A stretch of DNA of 64,000 bases from Cheiracanthium punctorium (GCA_038373885.1 JAWZYV010011918.1:62001-126000); one strand, 5' to 3'; numbered from the stretch's first letter, positions 44,941-57,234 are shown. Notes: generated by a model not told the origin, from the sequence alone. Made by a program: numbers and translations.

Positions 44941-45920
44941 ACTAGCTGAAGTACCCGTTCTTCGGACGGGAATGAATGGACTTTTTGATATTACGATTTG
45001 TGGTGATTACTATTCATTGTAATAAAGAGATATAGCAAAATGGATATCGCATTATATTGTGTTCAATAACCATGCATACCGAATTTCAAGGCAATCGTTT
45101 GTACGGCGCAGAAGGCCATGCGACGTAGCGCAATCTAGTGGCGAGTTTTAGCAAAACGGATACGGCGAAAATATTCTTCGCATTCAGATATCGATGAATG
45201 CGAAATTTCAGGACGATCGGCTGGACAGCCCTGAAGTTCATGTGTTGACGCGACATCTAACGCGAAACTCTTGCCCGTGTTCAAATATCTATGTATACCT
45301 ATTTTCATAGCGATCAGTTGCACAGTCAAGAAGTGATACACTGCAGCGCCATCTAGTGGTTAATTCAAGTAATGATTTGCTACAGTGCCGTCAAGTGGCG
45401 AGTTATAGCAAAATGGATAACACCAAAATATTCTCATTGTTCAGATACCTATGTATACTGATTTTCATAGCGACCGTTTGAATGGTCAAGAATTTGGCCT
45501 GCTGCAGCGTCATCTAGTGGCGAGTTAAAATAATAATGCATTGCAGTGCCATCTAGTGGTGAGTAACATCAAAAGGAACACAGTTAGAATATATTCTTCG
45601 TGCTGAAATTTGCGTTGCAGCGCATTTAGCGGCAAGTTACAGCAAAATGGATAGTGAAAAATATTCTCCGTGTTCTAATATCCGCGTGTACCAAATTTCA
45701 TCGAAATCGGTTGGACGATATTCGCATAGTAAACGTTCAAACGGAATAGAATTCGACGTTCTGCTGCGCCACCTGGTGGCAAGTTAGAGGAAAACGGATA
45801 GCATAAAAAGCTTCTCAATGATAAAAGCGACCGTTTTCCGGAGAACCAAATTTCATAGTGCAACGGTGCTGGAGTTTTTCAACCTCATACACACATACCA
45901 ACATTCATTTTTATCTATAA
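44941..45920 (+). repeat. 'ACTAGCTG...CCCG' repeat with CCATCTAGTGG array
   Basis: It starts ACTAGCTGAAGTACCCGTTC and TTCGGACGGG. It ends ACACATACCAACATTCATTT and TTATCTATA. Between these, about eight imperfect units carry GCGCCATCTAGTGGCGAGTT or variants, near 45131, 45251, 45349, 45386, 45507, 45547, 45616 and 45765. Several are followed by AGCAAAATGGATA. It is related by its ends to 25226 and 36488. The superfamily is unknown to me. Confidence 0.68.
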
Positions 45921-45949
45921 CCAGTATCATTATATATCCCAGTCTCAAA

Positions 45950-46945
45950 TAAAATCCAGTTTCAAATCTAAGCCTCGCCAAAGTGCCAACATACGCCATT
46001 TTGCAAGCGTTTTTTCAGGAAATCATTCGAAGCATTGACTTAGCAGCAATCAATATGGGAAATGGTTCGGCCGCCAAAAAGTAAAGCACACATTTATTTG
46101 AAAAGGGGAATCCCTTAATACAACCGAATTTTTAAAAATTATCAACTATAACGTGTTTTATTCATCGTTACTCCGATGTAGTAAATGAGAAGATTTCAAT
46201 TTTCTGAAATTTGGCGGAATTCCCCCAACTTAAATCTATGTACTCATTTGGCGAGAATTCTGGAGATAGATCGCTTGAAATCCCTTAACAACTGCATTAT
46301 TTCTTCACGGATCATTAAAATTTAACACTGTATTCTAATAAAACCTTTACACTTGTTTTCAAAAATCTATTTCCTTAAGCTCTCAATAAATTGCGCCAAG
46401 CCGAAATCTGTGCAAACCGCTAGAACTCACTTTCTCAAAATCGGCATTTGAGCCATTTATTTTTTCGCCAAACTAAAAAAAATTACCTATTAGCCTCGGA
46501 AATCTTCAATTCTTATTGTTTTGCGTATAAAACATTTCATTCCTGCTCCGATTTCCCATGCACACGATATTATAATTTAAAAAAAAAATAACCTTACGAA
46601 TATAAACTAACAAAAAAAAATCTTTATTATTCTTTTATTTTTACTTTGAGAATTTAAAACATTTTATTCGGCAAAATCGCCACACATGGCAACCACGATC
46701 CTTATTTCACACTTTTTTCACTACAGGGGTTACAATTACGGAAAGCTTTTTGCGTGGAGAACATAAAAAATCTCTTAAATTCCGGGAACGGGTGGATTTT
46801 CAAAGTTTTAAAGTGGACTACGATTTATTCTATATTATTTTACATATCTGTGCTAAATTTCAGGCCGATAGGTACATTTTTGGGGATTTGTATACGAATC
46901 AAATCCACAAACAAACAAACAGAATTTCAGTTTTATTTATAAGAT
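45950..46945 (+). repeat. Second copy of the 38745-39540 repeat section
   Basis: It matches the right part of the 36488-39736 repeat through ACGCCATTTTGCAAG, GGAAATCATTCGAAGCATTG, TCTGAAATTTGGCGGAATTC and CTCAATAAATTGCGCCAAG. It ends with a short CAAACAAACAAACAG motif and TTTTATTTATAAGATAG. The phrase GGGAACGGGTGGATTTTCAAA near its end also occurs in the GCCCGTTGT repeats. The open frames at 46750-46947 are only repeat sequence. Confidence 0.62.
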
Positions 46946-47543
46946 AGGAAGGAAACTTTAACTAATGGATATTTCGTAATTAACATATAAATGAAAGTAA
47001 ATTTTCGGAAACACTCTGAATGTCTTTCAGAAAAATACGAGCATTTGTGCGTGGGATCTGCTCAGAGGCATTGCTAAAACTTCTTTTAGGGGTCGGGACG
47101 GGGGGGGGGAGAGAGATGTCGATGAATTGCAAAGTCAAATATTGTTTTTTACGAACTTATTTATTTTGTATAAACTATATTACCAACTTTTTACTTTTGC
47201 CAACTGGTTTTACGTAATTTGCCAAGTGTAGCAGAATTAGAAAGTTAATTATAGTTTTCGTTAAAACTTTTTTACCGAGTTTGAATACTATGTGTATAGT
47301 TTTGCCAAGTTTAATACAATTTTGAGTGTTAAGGGAGGATTTCTCCCTATCCCCCTTTAGCATGGGCCCCTTATCTGCTTATTAATCCATGAGTTCTAGA
47401 GTGTTTTATCCATTATTATACTATAATATAGTACTAAATATTTAAAATATATAAAATGGGAGGTGCTCTGTATTAGAAATATTTAGTATAAATTCTATTT
47501 CTGTATAATTCAGTAAATGAAGTGATAGAAACATTTGATTTTA

Positions 47544-47587
<44 letters not shown>

Positions 47588-48229
47588 GAATTTCTAATGT
47601 ATAAAGCTGCGAGACTTAGGAGCTGGCCCCTGTTTTTAAGGGTCCCCGGGCTGTTGCTCCTCTTACCCTTATGATAATCGGACTCTGATAAAACTCACAG
47701 GCCCTACGAACTGCATACGTCAATTCTATATGCTATAGATAAAAAGCAGAAAAAGGAACATCGTTGAAACATAATTCATGCAGATCCCATATATTGCATC
47801 AATCCATAATCACCCCACAGGCCTTAAGCATAAGGCAACGCTGAGCACTCTATTTATAAATAGAAAAAAGCAGACAAACTATTTCGTTTGCATATATCAG
47901 CGTTTCTTAAAATGTGCTCCGATTTTAAAGTTTAAAAGCGCTTAAAAATCATTTATTGACACCAGTCAAAACATTGACTATGTATGAAGGCAGGAAAAAA
48001 TATTGAACTGTGAAATCTCATGAAATGTCTTCTATTGTCAATGACATTTTGTCATTAAATTCACAAAAACTTTAGGTAGCTGCGAGATAAAATTTCAGGT
48101 TCAACGTTGAATTTCCTGTTTCAAAAGTGCTCCGTGACTTAAAATGTTTGAGAAACTCTGACATAAATCATATTTTCCATTCTTGTTATTACATAAATAA
48201 ATATGCACTTTTTTAAGGCCAACCCCCTC
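46946..48229. other. AT-rich spacer with a TA microsatellite
   Basis: It contains a TA run of about 40 bases at 47546-47585 and a G-rich run at 47100-47110. No gene or element is supported. Confidence 0.4.
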
Positions 48230-48760
48230 CCCTCTAACACCGTACTTCTATTGCATAGCAGTGACAGAAAAAGCATTGCAAAGCCGTATGTAAATATACT
48301 GCGATATTAAATACATTCAAATATAAATAAATTTAAACAATCAGTATATAAATAAAATCATAAAATATTTGTAAAAAGAACAGAACATGGAATTTCTCAC
48401 TCGCGATTTCTCATTTCTCTTCATACAAAATCCAAATTATGATTATTTTTTAACTGTCCACTGTTTCTTTTTTATTTCCGTAACATATTACCTTCAAATC
48501 TAAAATTTTTATTCATATTTAAATGCATGCATATGTAATATACTGCAATTTTAAAAACATTCAAATATATATTTAGAAAAATTAATTTAATAAATAAATA
48601 ACATCGTAAAATATTAGAAAAAAGAACAAGGAATTTCTCACTCTGCTCTCTTTCGGGGATCAACTTGCGGACGGAAAACGCTAGCGTGCAGAGTATAACA
48701 GGGGGTGAAACCATTCTAGCTAAAGCAGTCTGACCGCACGTCAAATTGCCAGCGTTTCGT
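48230..48760 (-). repeat. Uninterrupted inverted copy of the 42725-44040 repeat
   Basis: On the minus strand it runs GCTAGCGTGCAGAG and on to TTCTAAATATATATTTGAAT and CATATGCATGCATTTAAATA. At the place where the other copy carries the solo LTR, this copy has a single ATAT context and no insertion. A partial extra unit (AACATGGAATTTCTCACTCG) lies near 48385-48405. Confidence 0.7.
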
Positions 48761-49125
48761 CTTCAATTTTACCTGACCTACGAAATAAGGTCAGGCATTT
48801 CATAGACAACATGGGTATAGTGTTGCAGCAAGCTGCATACTCAGAAATACTATTTTCTTTTATTAAATATCTCCTTGAAATTTCTGGTAGTTGAAAAATA
48901 ATTTGTATTGCATTACTGTGATCGTAAAAAAATGAATGTTTCCGAATGAATAAACGACAGCGGCGCCAGTACGTCAACATCTGGGGCTTCAAAACCTATG
49001 TATGTGGATGATGTTCGCTTCTACATAAACTCTGGACTTTATAAGCATCGATCTTGTGCGGTCGCCGATTATGAAAATACATTAGGCAGCAGCTCCGGGC
49101 ACAGAGTTAACAGAAATTAAGCTTT

Positions 49126-49775
49126 GTGTGTTGCAATCACTTATTCTTTAATGCTGAACTTAAGGCAAATGAGATGGCCTTAAATTACTTAGATAAATTT
49201 ATGCCAAATAAGATTGTTTTCTTTGTAGATTCCTTGGCAGCCCTCCAGGAACTACAGAGGTGTTACAGTAGTTCAAAATTAATATCCAGGGATATTGTGA
49301 CATGCATTGACTCACTTCAAAAGGACTCCTCCTTAACATTCCAATGGATTCTTTCCCACATTGGGCTGGTGGGAAATGAGATGGCCGACAGACTTGCTAA
49401 GGCAGCTGCTATTCCCAATGCAGCTATAGACTTTGATCTTTTTAAATCTTGCCAAAAGAAGATACTTATCAACAAGGTATTCTAAGTGTGTCTCACCACT
49501 GGTACGTGCCGGATAAGCCTGGAAGTCTCATTGATTCTGGGTTGAGTCGCCGTGATCTTTCTTGCTTATCCCGTCTTCTGACTGGACACACGAGAACTCT
49601 TAAATTTATTGGAGGAGAAAATATGTTCCCTGCGTGCACCATCTGCAGTAAACATCAGGCTTCACCTGAGCATATTCTTGCCTGCATGCGTTTTTCTAAG
49701 AATGATCTGTTTTCGACCAACCCTTTACAGATTCTGGACTTTCTATATGTTTTAAACCTGTTCAATATTGTATAA
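49126..49775 (+). pseudogene. RNase H and C-terminal end of a LINE (5'-truncated)
   Basis: The first frame gives the RNase H fold of an arthropod non-LTR element: NAELKANEMALNYLD (catalytic Glu in AELKA), FFVDSLAALQEL (Asp in VDS), TFQWILSHIGLVGNEMADRL (Asp in MADRLAK). The first Asp strand is missing upstream. A frameshift near 49450-49485 leads into a second frame with SRRDLSCLSRLLTGHTRTL and CTICSKHQASPEHILAC, a zinc-knuckle-like tail usual at the end of these proteins. TAA at about 49773 is followed by a short 3' untranslated part and an A9 run at 49817. No reverse transcriptase domain precedes it. The element is probably jockey-like and came in as a 5'-truncated copy. Confidence 0.82.
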
Positions 49776-49876
49776 TTATGTCCATGGAACTGTGTATTTA
49801 CACTTGGGATAATTAAAAAAAAACTGTTATTCTAAGAACATCGTTAAGATTTAGCCCGAAAACAAGCCAGATCTCG

Positions 49877-50095
49877 GGACATCCATCTTGCTGGTCGGAG
49901 ACTTTAATGTTTATATCTCGCAGGACCGTTTATTTCCCGCCTTCATGCTCAGCGAGTTTATTTTGTCTTACCATCGAAACTTCTCCGACAACGCTAGGTA
50001 ACATCTGTATTGATTAAACGTTTACCAAATATCTCGATGTATCCCGTATGCCATTTGTATCGTACTTTTCGGATCACTGACCTATCACTTATAAA
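49877..50095 (+). pseudogene. EEP endonuclease domain fragment (GDFN and SDH motifs)
   Basis: One frame reads SILLVGDFNVYISQDRLFPA and FMLSEFILSYHRNFSDNAR. After a one-base shift near 49995 the next reads GNICID-stop-TFTKYLDVSRMPFV, then SYFSDH-stop-PI. GDFN and SDH are two catalytic motifs of the exonuclease-endonuclease-phosphatase fold. The form IDLTFTKYLDV...SYFSDH is like the endonuclease carried by Helentron-type helicases, whereas LINE endonucleases usually lie upstream of their RNase H. I therefore treat it as a separate element, possibly Helentron-derived. Two in-frame stops and the shift make it inactive. Confidence 0.7.
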
Positions 50096-50296
50096 GTGCT
50101 AACACATTAATTATTTGTTTACTTGTTTTCGTTTATGAACCCGACGATACTCAAAGAAAATATTACTTGTTACGTAGATAGATTCAAGTAAAATACACGT
50201 GGGTGCATACGGCAGAGCCACACCACTTTTTTTTTCTTTTTTTTTTCTTGTTTTTCTTTAAGGCGTGCTGGTAACCTGAACATACACAATTTAAAC

Positions 50297-51808
50297 TAGA
50301 GATAGGCGGTTCGACTCATTTTACTGATTCGAATCTCAACTCACTCACTACTTCGATGATTCGAAAATTTTCCCTCTCTCTGCGACGAAAGCCGTACTAT
50401 TTAAACACCCTTCACCCATTCATCCGGTTTCTTCTCCGCTGAGTTCTCGGGCAGCTAGCATCTCTCTCTCCTTGCTCGAGTAAAACTAGTGTTTAAACTG
50501 CCCGAAATGAAAATACACGGGAGCTTCGTATGACCCCCTGGGCCTGTAAGATTAAAAGGTTAAGTTTGGTGTCAAAGCATTCGAAATTTTATGTAAGGAT
50601 GGCAATTTCTAAAGGGGGGTCGAGAATCAATAAAAACGCGCTGCGATGGATAGTTTCCGAGATATACGTTAATTAATTATGGTAATTAGGCTAATTAACC
50701 GTGATTGAGGCTTAAAAGGACTGCAAACATGTAGAAATTGGCTCTGGGATGGTTTCCAGACTTTGGAGATGCCGCCGGAGGAGGCTAGTGTTTAAAATGC
50801 CCAAATTGAAAATATAGGGGAGCTTCGTGTGACCCCCTGGGCCTATAAGATTAAAAGGTTAAGTTTGGTGTTAAAGCATTCGAAATTTTAAGTATCGATG
50901 GGGTGTTGAGCCTATGGGGGGTCGAGAATCAATAAAAACGCGCTCCGGTGGATAGTTTCCGGAATATACGTTAATTAATTATGGTAATTAGACTAATAAA
51001 CCATGGAGCTGTTTTTTCCGCGATCCGGCATCGTCATCAACGGAGAGAAAGCAGTAGCAAATGCATCACAAGCTGGTATTGATCTCAGGATTTTCTTATC
51101 GCCGGCCTCAGAGGCGTAGCCAAGGGGGGGTTAGGGGGTCATAACCCCCCCCATGAGGAATTTTTTGCCATACAAAATGTATATTCTTCACTACATTATC
51201 ACACACACGTATATATATATATGAGTTGCAGTAGTCATAACCCCCCCCCATGAAAAATTTCTGGCTACGCCCCTGACCGGCCTGTATTTTTGACCTTTAT
51301 CGAATTCGAGATTTCACTGAAATGAAAATGGGAATATCGGATATTTGATGTTGAAGTAAAACCGATATGTCGATATTTATCGATTTTTGACCCAGTCCTA
51401 CTGAGGGGCTGCTGCCCCCCCCAAAAAAAATTGGACCCTTTACTTGGCTTACAATTGAACTTTATCTTTAAATTTGATACCCAGCCCACCCCGAAATAAA
51501 AACCTGGCTACGCCTCTGTCAATAACACTAACTAAGCCACTGCTTTAGACCCTATTTTGTATTTCTCTGAATTACGAAAGAAAATAAAATCATTTCCCTT
51601 AAACGAAAAACAAGGTAAAAAAATATCTTAAACGAAATCTGCAGCAATAAAGCGAAATGTTATTTTGCTTACTACAAAGTCCTTTTGTGAGAGCGCTTAA
51701 TACCGCCCCTGTATCCTTCATTAAAAGTGACAAGCACAATCCTAACTTTATTTCATTCTATTTCCCTTCACATGAAAACCCTCCACCATGTAAACTTAAC
51801 GTTCTGTT

Positions 51809-51839
<31 letters not shown>

Positions 51840-52773
51840 TGGGGGCAGGGGGACATATATTGAAGTTAAAAGTAGAAAAGGGATGTTTCATTAAATTTTA
51901 AACAAATATTAAATCAGCCAGACAAGTTGGAAGGAGGGAGTCCCCCCCGAGGGAGAAAGGTTTAAACAACTTTGAGACACCCCCCCTCCGCTCTTCCACG
52001 AGCATTGGCGTAAATTGGCATGTAATATTTGGATGGGGTGACAAAATGTTTCCGATTGTATAAAATATCATTATTATAAATAGCTCTGATACTTGAATTT
52101 TCTTAATTTTTTTTTCGGGGGGGGGGATTGACCCCTCTTGCCCTTAGGAAGTAACGCCTATGCCCCCCGCCAAAAGCAAACGATGTTCGACCCACTCCAC
52201 ACCCACAGACAGATAAAACTTTAAATCCGACCACCAACCAAGAAATGAAACACCAAAGATTCGAAAAAAAAACTTCAATTAAATGAAACATCCTTTCAAC
52301 TCTTTTCGACTCCTTTCGACTCTGAGTCGATAGAAGATTCGAAAAAAAAACTCCAATTAAATGAAACATCCTTTCAACTCTTTTCGGCTCCTTTCGACTC
52401 TGAGTCGATAGAAGATTCGAAAAACTAACGAATCTCAACGATAGTATACAATCACCGAAACAGAGCGAAACACTGAATCAGTAAAGATTCGTTGCTGCAC
52501 CAACTCAGTGGCCAACTCACCCACACCCACTCATTTACTGTTTCAAATCATCTATCGACTCAGAGTCGTAAAGAGTCGAAAAGAGTCGAAAGAGTAAGGG
52601 AAAATCTCTGGGAACGGCAAAAGGAAAGTAAGTTTTCCTTCCCTTCGCACTTGGAATGTATTTCAGTTGAGGCCTTGAGATTCGAATCAGTAGAGAGTGA
52701 GTGTAAAGACTGAGCCACTCAGTACCAAGATTCGAATCACTGATTCGACTCATCGAATCATTGGCCATCTCTA
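50297..52773 (-). mobile_element. hAT-N1 non-autonomous transposon, copy D (complete)
   Basis: On the plus strand it begins TAGAGATAGGCGGTTCGACT and ends GGCCATCTCTA. A perfect 8-bp duplication, ATTTAAAC, flanks it (50289-50296 and 52774-52781). It carries two tandem ~302-bp units (about 50480-51005), the nested MITE (51109-51275), and the ~165-bp segment shared with copy C (about 51940-52105). It has no coding capacity. Confidence 0.94.
51109..51275. mobile_element. 170-bp hAT-type MITE nested in copy D
   Basis: The ends are CAGAGGCGTAGCCAAGG and TTTCTGGCTACGCCCCTG. The flanks GCCGGCCT (51101-51108) and ACCGGCCT (51276-51283) differ by one base, while copies B and C keep the duplication intact. 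Confidence 0.86.
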
Positions 52774-53139
52774 ATTTAAACACAAGATCAAAGAACTCAT
52801 TGATCCTTACACATACTGGAGATAAGCACCTCGAGTGCAGGCACTCCATTGTATACCCTTCAGTCAGTCAGTCAGTTGAACATACACAATCGATTTCTTG
52901 GATTTGTTTGAGCAATTTATACGTATCAAACCATATTTAAAGTAGCATATATATGACGTATTATGAGCTTTATTAGAAGCGTCTATGCTACACAATGGCT
53001 ACTTCTCACGACATGCGACTTGAAATGTCAGAGGAATCAGTTGTAGTAGTTGCCGTATAGCAGCCAAATAGTAGTCGTATTTCTAACCAATCTCACACTT
53101 TCTTCATCATACTGACACTACTTTCAGATTAATTTGCTA

Positions 53140-53299
53140 TAGGGATGGACGCGAGACGAGACAGAGATTTACAGCTTTTTTGCGAGACGAGACAAATATT
53201 TTTAACATTATGATATAGGGATTTTTGCGAGACGAGACAAGCTTTTCGGCTGTTTTGCGAGACGCTAGACGCCAATTTTTCGTCTCGCGTCCATCCCTA
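53140..53299. mobile_element. GACGCGAGACG MITE, copy 2 (hAT-type)
   Basis: The ends are TAGGGATGGACGCGAGACGA and TCGTCTCGCGTCCATCCCTA, with a perfect 8-bp duplication, ATTTGCTA (53132-53139 and 53300-53307). It is nearly identical to copy 1 (14985-15159) apart from a ~15-bp deletion near the left end. Confidence 0.93.
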
Positions 53300-53683
53300 A
53301 TTTGCTAGCTCAATCTAATCTTTCTCGCTTCCGAAACTCAAATGCTAACGGTCTTGCGTACGTGCATTTTATTTTATTTTATTTTTGTATGCGATTAAGT
53401 TAATATAGTCATTATTACTTAAAAATGGTTCACGCTTGTAGGCGGTTACTATTTATGTAAGCGCCTTGACTTGAAATGTTTTCGCTGGGAATCATCGAGA
53501 TGGCGTCAACTTTATTAATGTCGCCGCTCACTGTTAAAGGAACAGAGAGATACGAAAAAGGCATTAATTCAATATTCAGGAATTAATTTAACATTTCGGG
53601 AGGGAAGTTTTTACATTCAGGGATTTTTATTCCCTAACTTTTTTTTTGTGAAGTAATATTTAAAAGAGTTAAGAGGGATAGTA

Positions 53684-53860
53684 CAGTAGAATCTCCCTAC
53701 AACGATATCCTCTATAATAAAAGTTCTGTCTATTATGATATTTTTTAACAATCCTGGCTCAATTTCCTTTCCATTAATGTAAAGCAGTTCTCTGTATAGC
53801 GATATTCTTTACAACGATGATTCTCTCTAGAGCAATGGTATTATTATTTCTCTCTAGTAG
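53684..53860 (+). mobile_element. Pogo/Tigger-like terminal fragment
   Basis: After a TA, CAGTAGAATCTCCCTACAAC begins the pogo-type terminal theme. Related phrases (CTCTATAATAAAAGTTC, CTGTATAGCGATATTC, TTTACAACGATGATTC) repeat the style of the end. No opposite terminus or transposase was found. Confidence 0.6.
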
Positions 53861-56259
53861 GATTTTTTTTCTTTTTTTCAAAGTCCAACGATGAATGATT
53901 GCCATTCAAAGAAAGGCTAGATACGGTTTGGTTTGACCGTTGCCCAGAATTCTCAGGTTACCTCTTTTATCGAAAAACTTCATCAAAGGGTCGGTTTCTT
54001 ATTGCTGGTGTGGCAGTAGCAATCAGATAATGCAATACGATAAGGTGCTTTTCTCGTAATACATTTTACAAAATACTTTTTGGAGTTTTATCTATTTAGG
54101 CATTAAAAATTTATTATTTAAATATTCCATAAACATCTATGGCGTCTCTAGAATTCTTGACAAGAGTATTTGACTAAAACTTGGGTGTGTTGTAAAAATT
54201 ACTCAAGCACTATAAACAGGTTCTCATTCCATTTCATATAGGGCCTGGCATGAAGTTTTAAATTTTTGCAGGAAGAAATTGAGCTCTTCCTTTAAGGCGT
54301 AGTTTCGAGCGGAAAGCTGTAAGTTGGATGGCCAGGATATCTCTTATTCAATGGATTTTTTATAAACCTTTAATATGATACTAAATATATGCAAATATCT
54401 TAATTTTTAAGAAAGTTACAGTCATTTAAAATTTTTACAAATTTCAAATTAAAAATGTATATTACTGATTTACTTTGTAATACGTTAAATTTAAAAATGA
54501 ATCACCAACTTTTAGAGTAATATCCTTAATATTGAAAAATGTGGAAAAAATAAGTTTATAACGGTTAAAAACTAGAGTCACAGATTAAATTGGAATATTT
54601 AAGTAATTAAGATAAACATACTTAGTAAACTAATAGAGTTTTTTATGTTCTAGTACTCTGAATTTATTTTGACTAGTAGCGGGGGCATGCAGCCAGTGTT
54701 ATCATATATACCAGTCTCAAATAACCCAACACCAGTACGGAATATAGATTGCCACTTGTTATAAACAATATGATTTTTAAATAATTTATTTTGGTATCGC
54801 CCAACTTCCGCACTAAACTAAAAAAAATTTTTAAATTTTAAAATAACTGTTTACAAAAAGTTTAATTAAAATTCCCTAAAACTTGCCGGCTATGGATAGG
54901 GTTTTAGGCTTACAACATAGCACGTTTTTTCTTTATTACACATTTCACTTAGGTTAAACATAAGAACATACCACGATTTTTATTTATGACACATTTCGCT
55001 TAGGTTAAACATTTTTTAATTATCAGTTTGTCTCAAAAATAAATTCTGTGCCCATCATTACCATATCTGTTAGAAACTCGTTTCCAGTTTAAAAGAAGAA
55101 AATTCCGCATGCTAAATTTAGTTTGTCCACTGGTATTTAGATTTTTTGAAATTAAAATTTTGTATCACCTTTCCCAGTGGAAATGTTTTCGTCCTGCCCC
55201 ATCCATTGTTTAAAAAAGTGTCAGCACTTTTTTATATGCATTCCCTAGCACTGAGGACAAAAGTATTGAACAGGAAATGCGTGTAAAGATTTGAGAAGTA
55301 ATAAAAATAACAATAAAATAAAAGCTGAATTTAAATTTATATTTATCTAAAATACAGGAACTGCTTGAACATAGAATGTAAAAGATATTTTTACGCGTAT
55401 CAATAATTCAGTAAACAATTAAACACGTCTGTTTTTGTCATGAATACAAGAGGGTTCTATAAAAACTCTCGTTATTCATGGTATATCAAAAATTATGCAC
55501 AGTTTTTTAAAAGTTAGATTACAATAAATTTTTTTTTATTTTTTGTTTTATTTATTTTTTGTTTTTATTTTTTTAAACATGGGCAGACGCGGAGGAAAAT
55601 GATTACCCTTAGACTGAGCAGATTTACCCATAGACAAACACATAGAAGATCAGTTTTTATCTACTCTATGTAAAATATCAAAATATTAAGGTTTTGCAGA
55701 TTCTACATACTTGTTTCGCAATATTTAACAATATAGAGTCAAATTACTTTCTTTCATATCTATATTTCATTTTTGTAATTTATAATCTTTTCGTGCGAGG
55801 CGGGAACTATTCAGGTATCCTCCCCCAACCTTCTCCTGCATTTTAAAAGAATTGCACAGAGAAGTAAAGGAAATCTACTGTAAATAAAATTTTTTATTTC
55901 AAACTTTTTTTAAATGAATACTACTATTAAAGCTGTTAAAAAAAAACTTGAAAAATTGTGCAGTTCGTTACGTTTTATATAATCCAAAAATAAGAAAAAC
56001 AAAAAGGAGCTTTTGGTTCTTTACACTAAACTTTATAACAATCTAAATATCTGCTAAAACAATTCATTTTTAATTCTTTATCAGACATATTGCAAACAGC
56101 ATTTTTATCACTCAATTGGTATAAATCTGAACATAAATTTCAAGTTCCTTTGGATGTTTCAGTGGTCCAAAAACTAATACTCAACCAGTAAAATTCAATT
56201 CAGATAGTTCTGATTGATGTTTAAGCAATAAGAAATTACTGTATAATCTACTAAATATA
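53861..56259. other. AT-rich spacer, nothing recognised
   Basis: The phrase ATCATATATACCAGTCTCAAATAA at 54698-54721 recurs at about 45930-45950, a short shared repeat piece. T-rich and A-rich runs are common. No gene or RNA is supported. Confidence 0.35.
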
Positions 56260-56661
56260 TCAGGTTGTAACGAAAGTTTTCCGCCATATCTGCTTGAAAA
56301 ACTAACTTCTAACTCCTTAGATAACTGTTTTTGAACTTTCGGTACCAAACCTGCACAGTGTCACATGATACAACAATAGTACTTAAAGCTGTACTCATAA
56401 TTCGTTGATATTATGTAGCTGACTTTTGCAACACAACTGGAAGTAAATGATGGTTCTAATCCTCTAGAGTGATAGTTCCATTTGAGACACCTTATACTTA
56501 ATGATAACTATATTTTCTACAGATTTCACAACGCAGTGTTATAAAGTAAACCTCTTTCTTTCAAATGCCAAAAATCGTTTGACAAAATATGAGCAAATAC
56601 GCCAACGAGAACTGTGTGCTGACGAAGTTTGCGGTGGCCGGAAACTTTCGTTACAACCTAA
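56260..56661. mobile_element. Mariner-like MITE with TA flanks
   Basis: The ends TCAGGTTGTAACGAAAGTTT and AAACTTTCGTTACAACCTAA are inverted, bounded by TA on each side (56258-56259 and 56662-56663). GGTTGTAACGAAAGT is a mariner-like terminus. The ~400-bp interior has no transposase motif. Confidence 0.78.
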
Positions 56662-57234
56662 TACAATCAATAGCATTCATTAAAATAAATCCACTTCTCT
56701 TGCGTTAAACAAAGGTAAAAGCTACCAGAAATTTCAAATGAAAAATGTGTATAAAATAAAAGCCATATGGCTTTTTGTGCTCATCCAACATCTTATGGTT
56801 CTAGAAACCCGACATAACTGTCGGGCACATCGTAAGGTCCGCGATTGCTATTTTCGTCCTTTCTTCTCAAGCCGAGCGAAATTTATGTCCGTTCCTCGTC
56901 ATGGGGTTCCACTGTGCGTTAAACAGAAGTTGATACAGATTGGAAATTATCAATATCGTGGGAGTGGATTGGGAGAGTTTGCTTAACTACGTTTTCAGCA
57001 TTAGGGTGCTATTTAGCTCAATTCCAGAATTTTGTCTACCTGGTCTTATAGACAGGTTTTGTAGATATGATCTTACAGGTTGCAGATCCTTTCAAATGTG
57101 TTTGCCAGCTAACGTGAAAGGGGGGGGGGCGTTAATAAAATGTGAAAATTCGCACAAGGTTTGCAATTTTTGATAATTTATCGTTACATTTGGCGCCAAA
57201 ATGGGACAATTTATTATAAATATATTACGAGTTG
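56662..57234. other. Spacer with unrecognised open frames
   Basis: Frames at 56738-56986 and 56940-57173 overlap each other and hold no motif known to me. No splice or promoter evidence accompanies them. Confidence 0.35.

Noticed and set aside
49126..49775. Host RNase H gene
   Set aside because: The form AELKA...VDS...GNEMADRLAK with a C-x-x-C-H-C tail is that of a LINE. The frame is broken, and a poly-A run follows.
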